From Paramacrobiotus metropolitanus (lineage: Eukaryota > Tardigrada > Eutardigrada > Parachela > Macrobiotidae), in contig NW_026570476.1 in NCBI RefSeq assembly GCF_019649055.1, positions 26,425 through 90,424 on the forward strand: DNA of 64,000 bases, in the 5' to 3' direction. Position numbers and translations under genes: made by a program. Below, piece after piece: positions 1 through 11,843 of the stretch (the first letter of the stretch is position 1; each line of letters starts with the position of its first letter). The notes beneath the pieces were generated by a model. It worked only from the letters and a program-made list of their open reading frames with translations. It searched no databases and was not told where the DNA came from.

Positions 1-117
1 GAGGAGATGTGGTGTATTGTTGCTAAGCAGACAGATTATGAAGTTGTGTTACAATTGCAATGTTTACAATCAGAATGATTCTGGCGAGCTGGCGTACTGT
101 ACAAGTCATATTAATTA

Positions 118-308
118 TTAAAGTGTATTACTTAATACATGACAATAAAGGTCTCCGATAAAATGATGCGGCCACAGTTGTTTTGTAGGGATCCATTCCG
201 CATTGACTGAACTGGCGTCAAAATCAAGGAGGAACTGGTCGCCGTCAATATCCTGAACGTATCCCAGCCACCACTGGCCGTTGTCCCGTCGCACCAGCAT
301 CGTGTTAA
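118..308 (-). pseudogene. F-box family gene, exon 1 fragment
   Basis: The minus strand encodes the block LVRRDNGQWWLGYVQDIDGD, followed by the acidic stretch and WPHHF segment that open exon 1 in every F-box family copy of this window. It begins inside the NYGNT motif, so the first ~20 codons are missing, and it stops after ~60 codons where other copies continue for 300. It lies just past the exon 3 donor site of the next copy, where that copy's exon 4 should be. This suggests a rearrangement joined two broken copies. The rest, if any, lies beyond the left window edge. Confidence 0.75.
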
Positions 309-377
309 CTTATATCGGCTTCTTACTAAACCGGCCTTGAATTAAACCATAAAGCGCCTACTGCTACGATAACTTAC

Positions 378-3089
378 GTCTGCAACAACATACGAATCCC
401 CGCCCACTGCTCGGGATAGTCCAACGTCCCGACCCAGCGCGCACGCAGCGCCGTGACCTTTTCCCATACCCGCTGCGTAACGACCGGGCAACTGTCACTG
501 ACCGCGTCTATGAAGCGCTGACAGTGTTGGACGGCAGAATCCGTGCAGTAGAAGCGCACAAACCGTACAACCACCTTATCAGATTCCAGTCATGCTTCTT
601 CCGCATAAACGCCGTCTCACTGTCCGGCCATGCCAGTTTCGCCTCGTCGAACAGCAGCAGCAACAGACGCCCGGTGTTCAAACCATCGGTTGTGTTGTAA
701 TTGAGCAGCACTAGGTTCTCAAACATGGGCATCCAATCCGACGGCCTTGGGCACTCCAGCTCTCCAGTGTCATTATTCCGTTGGAATTGCGTGAAGGGAC
801 TGTCGCGCGAGGAGGTGGTCTGGTGGCCATACTTAACAATGAACAGCGGCAGACGAACGAGTTTATGCTGTAGGATACGGCGCATCAGCAGCATTTTCCA
901 CGTGAAGCTCGACCCCGATGCGTTGTACCGGCGGTCGGCCCGCGTTCGCTCGTCCACCAACGCCACCGAGCGTGTCTCATCGGAAACGGTTTGATCCAGC
1001 ATTTTGGCTAGTTTGCATTCAACAATATTGTCCAAAGCATAGAATATCGAGCCATCCCAGTCCTCCGTGGTACAGAGGGAAGGGATAGCGAAAGTCACGT
1101 GGTGGTGCTGGAGGGAGTCTCGCAAAATCAGCATCCACAACGCGCACACCCTGCAATTGATAGCTCGGCGATACTGAAAACAATAATTAATTAGGAAAGA
1201 AAATTAATTTGACTGCTTTAGTTAAGAAAGCAGTTTACTGCTCGAGCGTTTGCAGCTCGTCGTAATGCATATGCGTATAACGCGCAAATTTTACCATAAA
1301 ATAAAGGAAAAAAACAAAAATCGGAAGAAAACTGGTTTTTGAGAATTAAACTTTTATGCTGAGGATGAACCGATTCGTATTTACTGCTACATAAAAACAT
1401 AATTTTTATTTTGTCCCCATTGCAGATGTGGCACTTGGTGTGCGGCTGCAAATGTTTTGTTAAAAGCAAATCGACAAAAAACTGTTTCCTAGAATGGGCG
1501 AGAGTCGTTCAACTTGTTTTTTGTTTCAACGTTCAAGTTTGGAGATCGTTTAAGTTTGGAGATCTCGTATAAGTTTGGAGTTTGGATAAATTCTGCGTGG
1601 TAAGGTTGTGAGTGTCTTGTGCACAGTTCCTTCTCATGTTAACTGGGACCAATCCTTTATTTGATTGTATTTACTGAGTGGTATTCGCTGATGTGAGTAT
1701 TTTAAATAAAGTTTGCAAACTTTATGATACTGACTTACTGGCTTATGCGTAACTGTGATACGACGTCGAGGTTAAAAAAATACCGGCAGGGACTGGAGCC
1801 GCAATCTCGCAAATGCGCATTTCTTCCCTTTCTGCAAAAAATTTAATAAGGGTTATCTCCACACTGCAGCAACTCTTGCACATGGGGGCTGATCGAAACT
1901 TTTGACCATTAACTTTTATACTACAATTGTGTAGGACTAAAACAAAATAAAAGTTTGCCGATTAATAAACCTGTGCACACTTTACTGATTTGAAATACAA
2001 ATGGAAAATATCAGTGCACCGGATTAGCGGTAAATATCCACGAGTGCGAACAGGGAAGCATTAAAATGGTGTTTTTACAATACGTAAGGATTAAACGAAA
2101 GGTTCACTGTACTTTTTGGTCGTTCACTTTGACAACCAACAGGAGAGTGAGCGTTTTGCTCTATTCCGCATGTACAACTCACCATTACGTTCTACACGAA
2201 CCCTTGGCAAGCTAGCCGCCATAATATTGTTCGTTAGCGCGGATTCCCTTGACAACTGCTCGGCGAGGTATCTTTGGCACACTTCTCTTAAAGTATCTTC
2301 GTCCCAGAACATGCTGCGTCCCGTCGCGTCTTCATGCACTTCGGCACAGATGAACGTGACCGTGTCGATTCCCGCTAGCACAAACACCCGGCAACCAACA
2401 TTGAAATCATACTCACCATGTGCCCGCCCATGACCATAATTCGTTCCCACACAGCGAAAATTAAACTTAAACGCTGCATCGCTCCTTTCCAGCCGGCATG
2501 TGCTGGTGCACGGATCACCGTCTCTCAGCTTTATTTGACAAGCCGGGACCAGAAACTGACGCATAAACTTGACATGGCGCAAGAGATGCGCCGTCTCGAA
2601 AGGTACGACATGCTTCCGGTATACGATTCCGTTGACTCGGCCAAAAAAGCTCGGTTCACCATTGGGCGCCGGCAGTTTGGTGGTTAGCTGGAACCAGGGG
2701 ATGACACGGCGTTCAGACGCAGTGTTCTGGTCTGCCTGATGCAGCATTACAGTGCAGAAAATGCAGTAGATGGAGTATGGATTCTCGATGACAGTAGCGG
2801 GCCGGAAAATGCAGGGTCCATCGGCTTCTTCTTGCAGCGCCACCTGCACGGTTTTGCCAGCCAGACCACTGGTATACCTCACGTGATGCGGCCACACATG
2901 TGTAGAATGGATCCATTGTGGGCGAACTGTGCTGGCATCGAAGTCAATGAAGAAATAGGCGCCGTCAATATCCTGCACGTATCCTAGCCACCATTGGTCG
3001 TTGTCGCGCTGCACCAGCACCGTGTTCCCGTAGTTCAACTGCCGCGTACTCGAACGTAACTCCCGAAAGTAGCGTAATGTTTCAGACAT
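378..3089 (-). pseudogene. F-box family gene, copy 1 (exons 1-3, broken)
   Basis: Exon 1 is 3089-2183 (open, 302 codons, starts M-x3-LRYFRELRS, ends at a GTGAGT donor). Exon 2 is 1831-1739 and holds the F-box core (..NLDVVSQLRISQ). Exon 3 is 1150-378 (VCALW..., ends at GTAAGT). Exon 1 carries the Tudor/Agenet-like NTVLVQRDNDQWWLGY block and the family motif GCRVFVLAGIDTVTFICAEV. Exon 2 is 93 nt rather than the 94 nt of the other minus-strand copies, because a T run (7 T) lacks a base. Exon 3 changes frame near 575. Exon 4 is absent, replaced by a fragment of another copy. F-box proteins normally link substrates to SCF ubiquitin ligases through Skp1; that role here is inferred from family knowledge. 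Probably non-functional, unless the one-base shifts are sequencing errors. Confidence 0.8.
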
Positions 3090-4633
3090 GTTGATATTGC
3101 AGACTGGTTAAGATCTGAATGTCCCTGTCAGATCTGAAGTTTCCTCCCGTCATTTTGTTGTATTACTTGGTCGAAGTACATACGATAATTTTACTTGCAA
3201 GACTTATATTAGTCTGTGCTAGTACGAAGGCTTAATAAATTTCAACTAAGACTAAAAGTGAAGGCTATTGCGGTAAAGCAGATATATATTAGACTTCGTA
3301 ATCTTACGGAAAGCGGTTTGTTGTTACGCAACGGCGAGTTAAACCAAAGCCAGTGGAATATACAAAGCCTTGAAGCTGATCTTATCAGCAAAGCGGAGCT
3401 CCGCTGATTTAGCATACGAGTCTACCGAGAAACGGCTGAAAAAGTCGTTTAAAAAATCGTATTAATTCAGCCGTCCAAAATGTGCAGGTGTGTTGCACGG
3501 TGGCCACCTGAAAGTTAACGTTATCCAGTTTTCTATACACTGATCAACTTGATCAGTGTATGGAAAAGCTTTGTATATGCTTTTTCAAACCATGAATTTT
3601 ACAGAATTTTCGTAGCGAATATCCATTCATCTAAATGTGAACGACCTGAATTCAGAAAACATGACCTGAATTCAGAAAGACAATATCGCGCGATGAACGG
3701 GATGAATAGGGCGTTTGCCAAAACATCCTGTATTACTTTCCTGGTTTAGTTATAATTTTTTTCAAAAGCTACATCCGTTTCGCCACATTGTTTTGTACAC
3801 CTGGTACTGCAAGCACATCCCTCTATCTTGTACGAGGAATTACTTACGAATTAATTTGCACCAACCATCAAAGGAGGCTGGTCTGAGCTCCCTTCAAATC
3901 AGCGGAGTTGGCTTGAGGACGTGACCGTGTTATATGCCTGCTTCCAGGCTTTGTATATTCTATAGGCTTTGGTTAAACAGGCCGTTACGGTGCACTGAAT
4001 ATGGTGTAAAAGAGGTACGTACATTTTAGTACAATGCTGTACACACTACACGCAAGAAAAGTATCAGGCGTCAGTCATGACTCATTGGTACAACTGGTAC
4101 TGCGGCTGTAGCGTAGTTGGATAAAGGAGTCCCTATTTCCTTACATTCTATTAGAAGTAGGAGACAGAAACACCAGAAATCCCGACTACGAGTCAGATTC
4201 TCTTTAATTCAAGACCGAAATCTCAGAAAGCCAGAGAATGACATATCACATTAGCCATCGCTGCGCTTAAATAGCCTAAACCGGGCTATCTGTACTACCC
4301 GTACGTCTCATACAAGTGCACTCGTACATACGTAAGCGGCACCGCCGCTACACGGCCAACGAAAATAACAAGACACACTGAGTCAGAGAGTCATCTGCTG
4401 CTAATTCTCTAGCCTAGAAGCGGTCGAAATTAGGTCACATCTGACTCGTTCCGGGACCACCATTAACTGGCGGCTAGCGAGTGAATGGTGCCAGCGTCAA
4501 TAGCATTTCATAGCCAACACGAGCATTAATTTTCATAGCTGAATGCAAATAAATTTTGTATATGTAATCGGTCTATGTTAAGTTATCGAATGACCGACAG
4601 CTGCTATTGTTTTCCATTTATTTTCTGCTCGCC
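3090..4633. other. Divergent intergenic region between F-box copies 1 and 2
   Basis: About 1.5 kb separates the starts of the two head-to-head F-box copies. No convincing coding exon was seen. A short direct repeat (ACATGACCTGAATTCAGAAA and a near copy) lies at 3640-3690. Promoter activity for both genes is expected here by position only. Confidence 0.5.
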
Positions 4634-6794
4634 ATGGACGCAACTCCACGCTGTTTTCGAGAACGGCAATCGCCTAACACCCGCGAGATTAATTACGGTA
4701 ATACGGTGCTGGTGCAGCGCGACAACGGTGTTTGGTGGTTGGGATACGTTCAGGATATTAACGGCGATAATTTCTTCGTTGACTTCGATGCCATAAAGGT
4801 CAGCGCCCAATGGATTCATTCCAAACACATCTGGCCACATCGTTTCTTCAATATTGCACAGTCAGACATCTCGTCCCTTCACGTGGCGCTGCATGATGAG
4901 GATGGCGGGCCGTTGGTCTGCCGACCAGCCACCAAGCTTCGAAGTTTAACGCGGATTTTCTACGCGGTTCGCCCGGCCAATTCGGCCTCCACCTGTATCG
5001 TACTCGCATCACAGTTAATTATAAAACTGCCGGCAGTCGCCTCGGAACCAAGTTTCTTCGCCAGGACCAGCGGACTAATGTACCGGAAACACGTCGTAAA
5101 GTTTAAGGAAGCGCACCGCTTGCGTGGGGTGGATTTCATGCACGAGTTCCTGACTCGTGCATGCCGCTTGACCTTGGGCGCTGGCGACCATCCGTGTGAT
5201 GCCAGTTGCCGGTTTTACACGTTCCAGTATTATGCCGACACGTTTACGTTTTACTGTGCCGGGATGCACGCCCAGACTGCTCAGTATCGTTGCAATCTCG
5301 GTTGTCGTGGGTTTGTGCGAGCGGGAAGCGATACGGTCACCTTCGTCCTGGCCGAATGGCACGGTGACGCCGGACAGCGCAGCATGTTCTGGAACGAAGA
5401 GGCCCTAGACGAAGCTTGCCGGAACTACCTGATGGAGCAGCAATGGAGAGATTCCGTTACCCTGAATATGGGAAACTACGGCATTGGATTATTGCTGCGC
5501 GCCGGGCACGGTAATGAGATCATACGCATAAAACGATAATCATGGTTCATTGTTTGAAAATTGTATTTTATTGTACATTCATCAGCGTTCATTATGATGG
5601 CAATGGAATATATCGGATTCAACAGGGAAATCTCCTTCAGTGCCCTTCCTTATCCAATAATGGCGAATATTCTCCTTAATCTGGATGTAATCACGCAGTT
5701 ACGCACAACCCGGTAAGTCAGCTACACAGGTTTACAAACAGCTAGTAAGTATGTATCGTAATACCGATTATCGTTTTGCTATCCAGTTATCGAATTGTCA
5801 TCATATGTATGTTGATCGCGAGAGCGTTTTCATCTGTTTCTTGCTGTCGATCAGGGTTTGCTTTCTGTGGGCTCGTCTTTTGGTTGAGTACAACAGGAAC
5901 CGGCACATCATCGTGGATCTTCGACCGCTGTGTCCTCCAAAACCGTGGTACATGGACCTACCCTTGATCACCTAGCATGCGAGTACAAATTCGTCACGTT
6001 GCTGGATCGTGCTGTCGTCGGAAAGACACGAATAATGGCGCTAATTGAGGATGGATGGCATTCTGATTACTTTTGCCGCTTCTCGCCGTCCTGGCTCAGG
6101 ATCATTAATGCAGTGGTGGCAGGGAAGGGTGTTCGTCTGCAAAAGATTATCCTCAAGGATGGCTGTGAACACTTTTTGGACGGTGCCTTACTGGGAATTA
6201 ACCTCAACCAAAAGAGCGGGAAATATCAGTGTAACACGCTGAGGAGCTGGGGGAGCGTCTGCACCGAATTAGTGCTGCTGAACTACTACGCGACGCATCC
6301 GGCCGCTAACCCACCAGTCGTGGCCTCGTTGTTCTACGATGCCGCGTGGATAAACCAGATGAAAAATCCAGTGAATTATGCAAAGCACTCACCAGTGTGC
6401 CTTCCGTATCTGCGCTTTCCACGCGACAGAACCGGCGGCTGAACAGTGTCGCCGCTTCCTAGCCGCTATCAACGACCACTGCCCGGCCGTTCCCCCACGT
6501 GTCTACGAAAAGGTCACAGCTGTGCATGCGCGCTGGCTGAATACGTTACCGTATCCGGAGGGGTGGAGCGCTATTCGTCGATTCTTTAAACTGTGAGTAT
6601 TATCAAAACTGCTGCCGTGAAATTCGAGCGGTACGCCGCATACAAGTGACCATGTTGCCTTTGTTGCCAGGTTCAGCGCTTTCTATCCCGAGCACACTGC
6701 AGCGTGGTGGGATGCAGTGGACTTGCGAGGACTAGATGTGGCTCTGCTGAGTCGGTTTGTCCTGCATATGTTGGACGGATGTTATACAGACTGA
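4634..6794 (+). pseudogene. F-box family gene, copy 2 (four exons, frameshifted)
   Basis: Exons: 4634-5510, 5586-5712, 5855-6592 and 6671-6794 (stop TGA). The intron phases (1, 2, 2) match the rest of the family. Start ATG 4634 opens MDATPRCFRERQ, aligned with the other starts; an upstream in-frame ATG at 4607 has no counterpart. Exon 1 has NTVLVQRDNGVWWLGY and GCRGFVRAGSDTVTFVLAEW. The F-box reads LPYPIMANILLNLDVITQLR then VCFLW across the exon 2/3 junction. Exon 4 encodes a WWDAVDLR...LSRFVLHMLDG tail typical of the plus-strand subfamily. Exon 3 changes frame near 5945 and again near 6410, each a one-base shift. The splice sites remain good, so decay is recent or the shifts are sequence errors. 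Confidence 0.8.
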
Positions 6795-7109
6795 GGAGGG
6801 ATTTTCGGAACACCTTTAAAAACATTGGGTGTAATCAGTGTTCCCTATCCTTCCGCTGAAATGCGGCCTTCGGATTGTATATTTTGGTTTTTGTTAAGAT
6901 TTTTTCATTCACCTTTCAATCAGTGCCACAACTGGGAACCTGAAGAATAAAGCCTGCAATTATTTCCCAAAAACACCATCAAATGCTAAACATTTAATGG
7001 CGTCGTGTGCTTATCAACACACCGTTATTTAAACAATTACTGCTAAACCAAGTGTGAGCTCAGTAATGCGGCAATTTACAACAAAAGGTCATCATCATTG
7101 TTGAATGTC
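6795..7109. other. Intergenic, nothing recognised
   Basis: AT-rich spacer between convergent F-box copies. I see no gene, repeat or RNA signal. Confidence 0.4.
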
Positions 7110-7600
7110 TTAGTAGAAAACATCGAGCGCGGCAAAGGTTAGCTTGTTTAACACAGACAAATCCATTTGTCGCTAATCCACGTTATCCCAGGACTCCGGA
7201 CGGCCGTCGACATGAGCGCCATTGAACCAACTCAAGAAAAATCTCCCGGTTTCAGCAAGTCGGTTAAAGTAATACATAAAATATTTGCCGCTGCTCTACT
7301 CACATCTGAAAGAAACTGCGAATCCAAGTCCACTGTCCGGGATAGGCCAGCGTCTGGCACCCACCGCGCATGCACCGTCGTGACTTTTTCCAGTACCCGC
7401 TGCGTGACAACCGGGCAGCTGTCGTTGGCCGCGGCTATGAAGCGTTAACACTGCTCCGCGGCGGTTGCCGTGCAGCGGAACGCACAAAGGGAATGACCAC
7501 ATCCAGACGACCTTCGTAGTCACCCCACATAAACGCTTCCTCGTTTTGCGCGTCCATCATTTCAGCCGTGGAGAACTGCATGAGCAACAGAGACTTTATG
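7110..7600 (-). pseudogene. F-box family gene, remnant of exons 3 and 4
   Basis: The minus strand carries the C-terminal third of exon 3 (about 7600-7304, with the family's AAANDSCPVVTQRVLEKV motif across frame changes and a GTGAGT donor). Exon 4 follows at 7227-7110 (RPESWDNVD...NKLTFAALDVFY then a stop). Exon 4 has an in-frame TAG where other copies have Leu, and its acceptor AG is lost (TG instead). The 5' two thirds are missing or lie beyond the transposon block to the right, where an exon 1 remnant in the same orientation sits at ~11.1-11.4 kb. Confidence 0.7.
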
Positions 7601-8108
7601 CCCGGCGCTCCTTCTCGGTGATGAGTTCAGTTTGAATCTTAATGTAATGGTCCTTCAGCAGGGAAGAAATTTTCAGCAGAGCATCCTTGTGGTTTCCACT
7701 TTCCAGTGCTTTCCCGACATTGGAGGTTTTACTCGATACATTATACGCTTCTTGCAGCACGTTTGACAAAACGTTGGCCGGTTCAACAAAAGAAAATCAA
7801 CTTGTTTAACACAGACAAATCCTGAATGTATTCCCGTGTTGAAAATGTCGAGTGTAGCATCAGATGGACGGGGTAAAAAAAAAGCATCAGATGGACGGGG
7901 TGGCGTGGAATCTCTTAAAAGGAACACAAGTGGTAATGCGCTGGCTGTGGCGACGCACTATACCTAAGCGCTTTATACATGAGCGCGGAAGAAGGGAACG
8001 TTAAGGTCGATCAGGATTTAATATCATACAGGAAAGCCTTTGACAGGGAGGAATAGGTCGGGAAGGAAAGCATTTGTCTACACTCTGTCTCAATCTTTTT
8101 CCAGCTGG
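7601..8108. other. Degenerate spacer with a duplicated exon 4 scrap
   Basis: No coding exon was recognised. A ~24-nt piece (CTTGTTTAACACAGACAAAT) occurs both in the exon 4 remnant near 7141 and again near 7799, so part of the gene end was copied locally. A short direct repeat (GCATCAGATGGACGGGGT) occurs twice at 7857-7901. Confidence 0.4.
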
Positions 8109-8297
8109 TCAAGCTGGAAAGTCGTTGAGTGCGGGCAAGTTTGGCTTTGCTATTGCCCAGAATGATAATCCATCTTGTTGAAACAAGAATCCAGAGGTCG
8201 TTAAATCTTGGGTGGAGCTTATCTGAACAAGTTTCGGAGAATAGTTGGCGCCGTTATAAGAGCGCATACAAGGCACAAGCATTACCCAAATATTCAC
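8109..8297 (-). pseudogene. Possible DDE transposase fragment (Tc1/mariner-like)
   Basis: A 62-codon minus-strand frame contains FLFQQDG followed by W-A-I and a short L-P-x-L-N-D-F-P stretch. This resembles the second catalytic Asp region of Tc1/mariner-type transposases (F/WQQDGAP-H, then a run ending FP). No first Asp, third acidic residue or inverted repeats were found. The match is short and could be chance. Confidence 0.3.
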
Positions 8298-8983
8298 AGA
8301 AAGCGGACTAAGGATGACCCTGTTTTATATCAGGTGACAGACAGAACGTTCTATGCATCAACGTCCATTCCGAATTTCCGCGAGTTTTTCGTAGTTCTTC
8401 ACAATGACCAGCGGTAGACAGATGTCCTTCAGTTTCAACCTCTCACGAAATTCGCCCACAGTGTGCAGGAAACGGCTACTTTTTTCGAACATCTACAAAG
8501 GGATCATTGGTACGGGTACTTTTCCTTGACCGTGAACGCTGCAGCTCAGCCTGCAGACCGCGTACGTCGAGAAACGTAGTCATCAAACATCGTCGTCAAT
8601 CGGTACGGTGACTGGCAGTATTTCAATGTTTAAGATGATGTCTCGGTTGGCTGCGTCTTTCCGCAGAAGAACTCTCCATGGTGCGCAGACACTGTTGAAG
8701 GCATTGCTGAAAGTAAGAGGATGCACATTGAATAACTTTGCGTCACAGTCTTAATCCCTTAAGAGAATGGTTAAGAGTTATGAATGATATCATTTGGTTA
8801 AAGTAAAGTGACCCGGTTCATGGTAATTCGTTTATCTGCACGAAAACTTTCACTTTCGCGCACTCCCAAACCCTTTTTTGCTTTGTTTTATGACATTCTG
8901 TAGAAATCTTTTTTATTCGGCAACAGCCTGTACTCAATGCCAGGAAGCCTGCGCAAATTTAAACTATTTAAAATAATTGAATT
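8298..8983. other. Intergenic, nothing recognised
   Basis: No coding exon, RNA gene or clear repeat was recognised. It ends where the 3' end of the older non-LTR element begins. Confidence 0.4.
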
Positions 8984-9495
8984 TAATCATTGAAAAAACA
9001 TCCAAAATCTTTAGTATCATTACGAGCGCGCAGCGTGCCCAAAACGGCCGCTGCATTTCCTCTGACTACTGCCAGGCTTAAACGCTGTCTCAAAAGCCGT
9101 AGATTGAGGTTCCCCGGTTACTTTGCGGATCTTCCGGCCGACGAAACGAATCAGCTCCGCAAAAGACACTCCAAATGTCCCGAAAGTCTCAACTGCCAGA
9201 GGATAGAAGATATATCCCAACTCTTCTACGAAATCGTATTTCCCGCGCTTACTGTTTTCAGCCATTTGTGCTACGCTCCCGGCTTTTCTCGAGCTAGCGT
9301 TCACTTGAGACACGGCCACGGTGTCCCAGCTTGTCGCATCCCACACCACCGCCTTGCCGTCACGCACAGGAATCAGGGTCATACCGTCAGGTCGCTTGCG
9401 TGGCGATCTGACAGTCTGGAAGGCTCGCTTTAACACGGATAGCCCGCGGTCTCCAGACCACGCTTAGTCTCGTTGTTCAGCTCGACATGGCGCGA

Positions 9496-10630
9496 CCACC
9501 TACCAGTGATGTCCCGTTTACAATTTTTCATGTCCCGACCGCACTTTCCCGTTCAAAACTTTCCCGCACCCGCTCCCGCACCCGAGCGCTCGGACAGTCC
9601 CGCACCACGCTCCGACTCCCGATTTTCAATAAAATAATTTTTTAACAATGTTATTGTTACAGCCTTTTTTGTTAAAATGTCTCAAGTATGCCATACGTTT
9701 GGAAAATTACTATTTTTTCAACCTGCATCGTAAATCTTACTTTTAAGAAATTTCACCCTTAGCTTGAAACCTTACAATTTATTATCACCGTCAACTATTC
9801 AACTTTCTCTTACCACTGACATTTAAATCACCATCTAACCGCCGTTTATTAATACTACAAAACAGTAATCTCTCGAAATGCTGATCCGAAGTTTTTAATC
9901 TCCTGTTACTGAGCAAAATTCCCGCAACACTAAACATCCGTTCGACGTCAGCGGTCGTTGCTGGAGCGCATAAAACTTGTTTGGCAAGAATTTTCAAACG
10001 TGGCCTTGCTTTAGAGCTTTGCTTTTAAAACGTGGCCTTTTCAACCCAGCCTTGCTTTAGAGCAATAAAAGAACAATCTTCAGATCCTTTGAAATCTTGG
10101 GAGTTAAAATTAACTAACTCTAAACTCCCGATAACACGTTTGATCTCCACTTTACAGTCTACAGTCTCTGGCCAAAAAGTTAAAAACAGGTGGCAGTAAA
10201 ATTGAATTTTCGTTAATTCCAATGCCAAGGCACGAGACAAAGCGCGATACTGGAAGTGTGAAAGTTACGGTACTGAAAGTGTATTGCAGTCTGCAGGCCG
10301 CCAGCCAGCGGCAATGGGATTACAACAGCTACTGGAATGCGGAGCAGTGGAATTAGTTACAGCAAGTTACTGCTACATGCTACGGTGGCTTGCTTACACG
10401 ATAATTTTATAATTTCTAATTTGCAAATAATTTAATTTTTCATCATTCAAATAAATCCCGAGTTTTTCCGAGCAGCGGGCGGGCGTACTTATCAAGCTTT
10501 AATCCCGACCGCACCCGATCCGAGCAGAAAGTCTCCCGCACCGCTTTCCGAGCAAAAGCGGGTGCGGGGTGCGGGAAATTCCCGTGATTTACCGAGCCCG
10601 TGAAAAAAACGGGACATCACTGCCACCTAC
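9496..10630. mobile_element. Deleted hAT DNA transposon with 8-bp TSD
   Basis: The element spans 9504-10622 (1119 bp). Its ends are perfect 16-bp terminal inverted repeats (CAGTGATGTCCCGTTT at 9504-9519 and its complement at 10607-10622). It is flanked on both sides by CCACCTAC (9496-9503 and 10623-10630), the 8-bp target duplication typical of hAT. Subterminal CCCGCACCCG repeats lie inside both ends. The only recognisable coding part is the C-terminal dimerisation region of a hAT transposase (9791-9997, minus). At this size the element cannot be autonomous. Confidence 0.93.
9791..9997 (-). pseudogene. hAT transposase C-terminal fragment
   Basis: A 68-codon frame with APATTADVERMFSVAG then NRRLKTSDQHFERLLF matches the hAT C-terminal dimerisation domain (P-x-T/S-S/A-x-x-x-E-R-x-F-S-x-A-G, then N-R-x...). 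The catalytic core and BED zinc finger are missing; the upstream 600 bp contains no matching frame. It ends with a stop after KRKLNS, probably the natural transposase C-terminus. Confidence 0.85.
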
Positions 10631-10980
10631 CCTTGCTGCTTGAAGAAGACAAGCCATGATGACCGTTTATTTCTACATTGCTTCCGCAATTTACACAGTC
10701 GTGTTCCTCCACAGCTGGAAGTCCAAAACGGAGGGCAACGCCAACTCTTACCTCTTCGTCACGAAGGAATGTGCGCAGATTTGGTGCCGGGAGTGCATTT
10801 AACCAAGCGCCGGAGTCACGATGCAGAGCGGCCAGCAGCACAGCTTTATCGGTTTCGTTCGTGGCGGCTAACAACAGCGTCGACAGCACACCGTCAATCA
10901 TTGGACGATCCCAGGCCCGTTGAAACTTCCTGTTCTCTTCTGCAGGTGGTTCACACTTAGTCGTGTCGGTCCACTGCCGC

Positions 10981-11050
10981 AGTCAATACACTGGCATAAA
11001 TAGTCAATACACTGGTATTCTGTAGTCAATACATTGGCATAAATACATAC
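10981..11050. repeat. Short tandem repeat (AGTCAATACACTGG...)
   Basis: Three imperfect copies of a ~21-26 bp unit beginning AGTCAATACA(C/T)TGG. They lie at the 5' truncation point of the non-LTR fragment. Confidence 0.7.
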
Positions 11051-11094
11051 ATGCCTACGGGACAGTCTTGTAAACATAAGAGTTGGCAAAAATC

Positions 11095-11362
11095 TGTTTA
11101 CCTGTATTGGATCGTCATCGTACAGCTGTGCATGTCCCCGGGAGAAGAAGCGGTGAGGCCACAGATGTCGAGCGTGGATCCATTCTGCACGGATTGTGTT
11201 GCCATTGACGTCAATGAAGACCTAGTCGCCGTCAACGTCTTGAACGTACCCCAGTCACCATTGACCGGTTTCGCGCTGCACAAGCACCGTGTAACAATAG
11301 TTTATCTTGCGCTCAGCTGCATGTTTCTGCCATCGCTGACAGTACTGCGGTTTGGCGTTCAT
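11095..11362 (-). pseudogene. F-box family gene, exon 1 remnant
   Basis: Read on the minus strand from ATG 11362: MNAKPQYC..., then YTVLVQRETGQW, stop, LGYVQDVDGD, stop, FIDVNGN...WIHARHLWPHRFF. It is clearly family exon 1 but has two in-frame stops (TGG to TGA and a TAG) and breaks off after ~85 codons, where the transposon block starts. With the exon 3-4 remnant at 7.1-7.6 kb it may be one gene torn apart by the non-LTR insertion. Confidence 0.75.
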
Positions 11363-11399
11363 ATTCATGCCAACAATAACTTTCTTTCCGTCCCCTAAC

Positions 11400-11843
11400 A
11401 CTATACAGACGTCGTTGATTTTCACTTTTCACATTTGGTTATTTAAAAAATTGTTATTCAGTATCATGATTTATGTACATAGCTCTTGTTATAGTATCCC
11501 TTATATGTACGTTGGCCATTCATTTCTCGGATTTTTTTCAATAAACATGAGCTTGTACGCCTAATCGTTTTAATTTCAAATTAATAAACCCTTCAAAGCC
11601 AGGTATATTCGTATGAAACCAATCAACAAACATGCAACGAAATCACATACATAGCTGGTGACGGAGACGCTAGGTCGATATGAAAAATAACGAGCGTTGT
11701 AACGGGAACACTAACAGCCGAAATACAGTATTTGGGCGTGTCGTTTGTTATGCTACATGCGTCGGCGCGAAGGTCACGGCTGCCGGTTCTCACGCTGTTA
11801 CAGCGTGGAAGAAGCGTTTCTGGAGATATCCGTTGTAGTTACT
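11400..11843. other. Intergenic, nothing recognised
   Basis: AT-rich spacer with no supported exon, repeat or RNA gene. Confidence 0.4.

Larger units (their letters stand above)
8984..10960 (-). mobile_element. Old RLE-type non-LTR retrotransposon fragment, split by hAT
   Basis: Two minus-strand blocks (10960-10631 and 9495-8984) are pieces of the same frame, related to the element at 21.3-23.9 kb. The first has WLNALPAPNLRTFL, then the zinc-binding run EEHDCVNC...NGHHGLS, in which the final Cys is lost. The second has RRPDG-type endonuclease residues (KRPDGMTLIPVRDG...WDATSWDT), then a region ending RGNAAAVLGTL in a shifted frame. An in-frame TAA follows AGYPC. Only the C-terminal part of the ORF is present, as expected for a 5'-truncated insertion, and three 21-bp-spaced repeats abut the 5' end (10981-11050). 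Removing the hAT and one TSD copy rejoins GRW and SRHVEL in frame. Confidence 0.85.
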
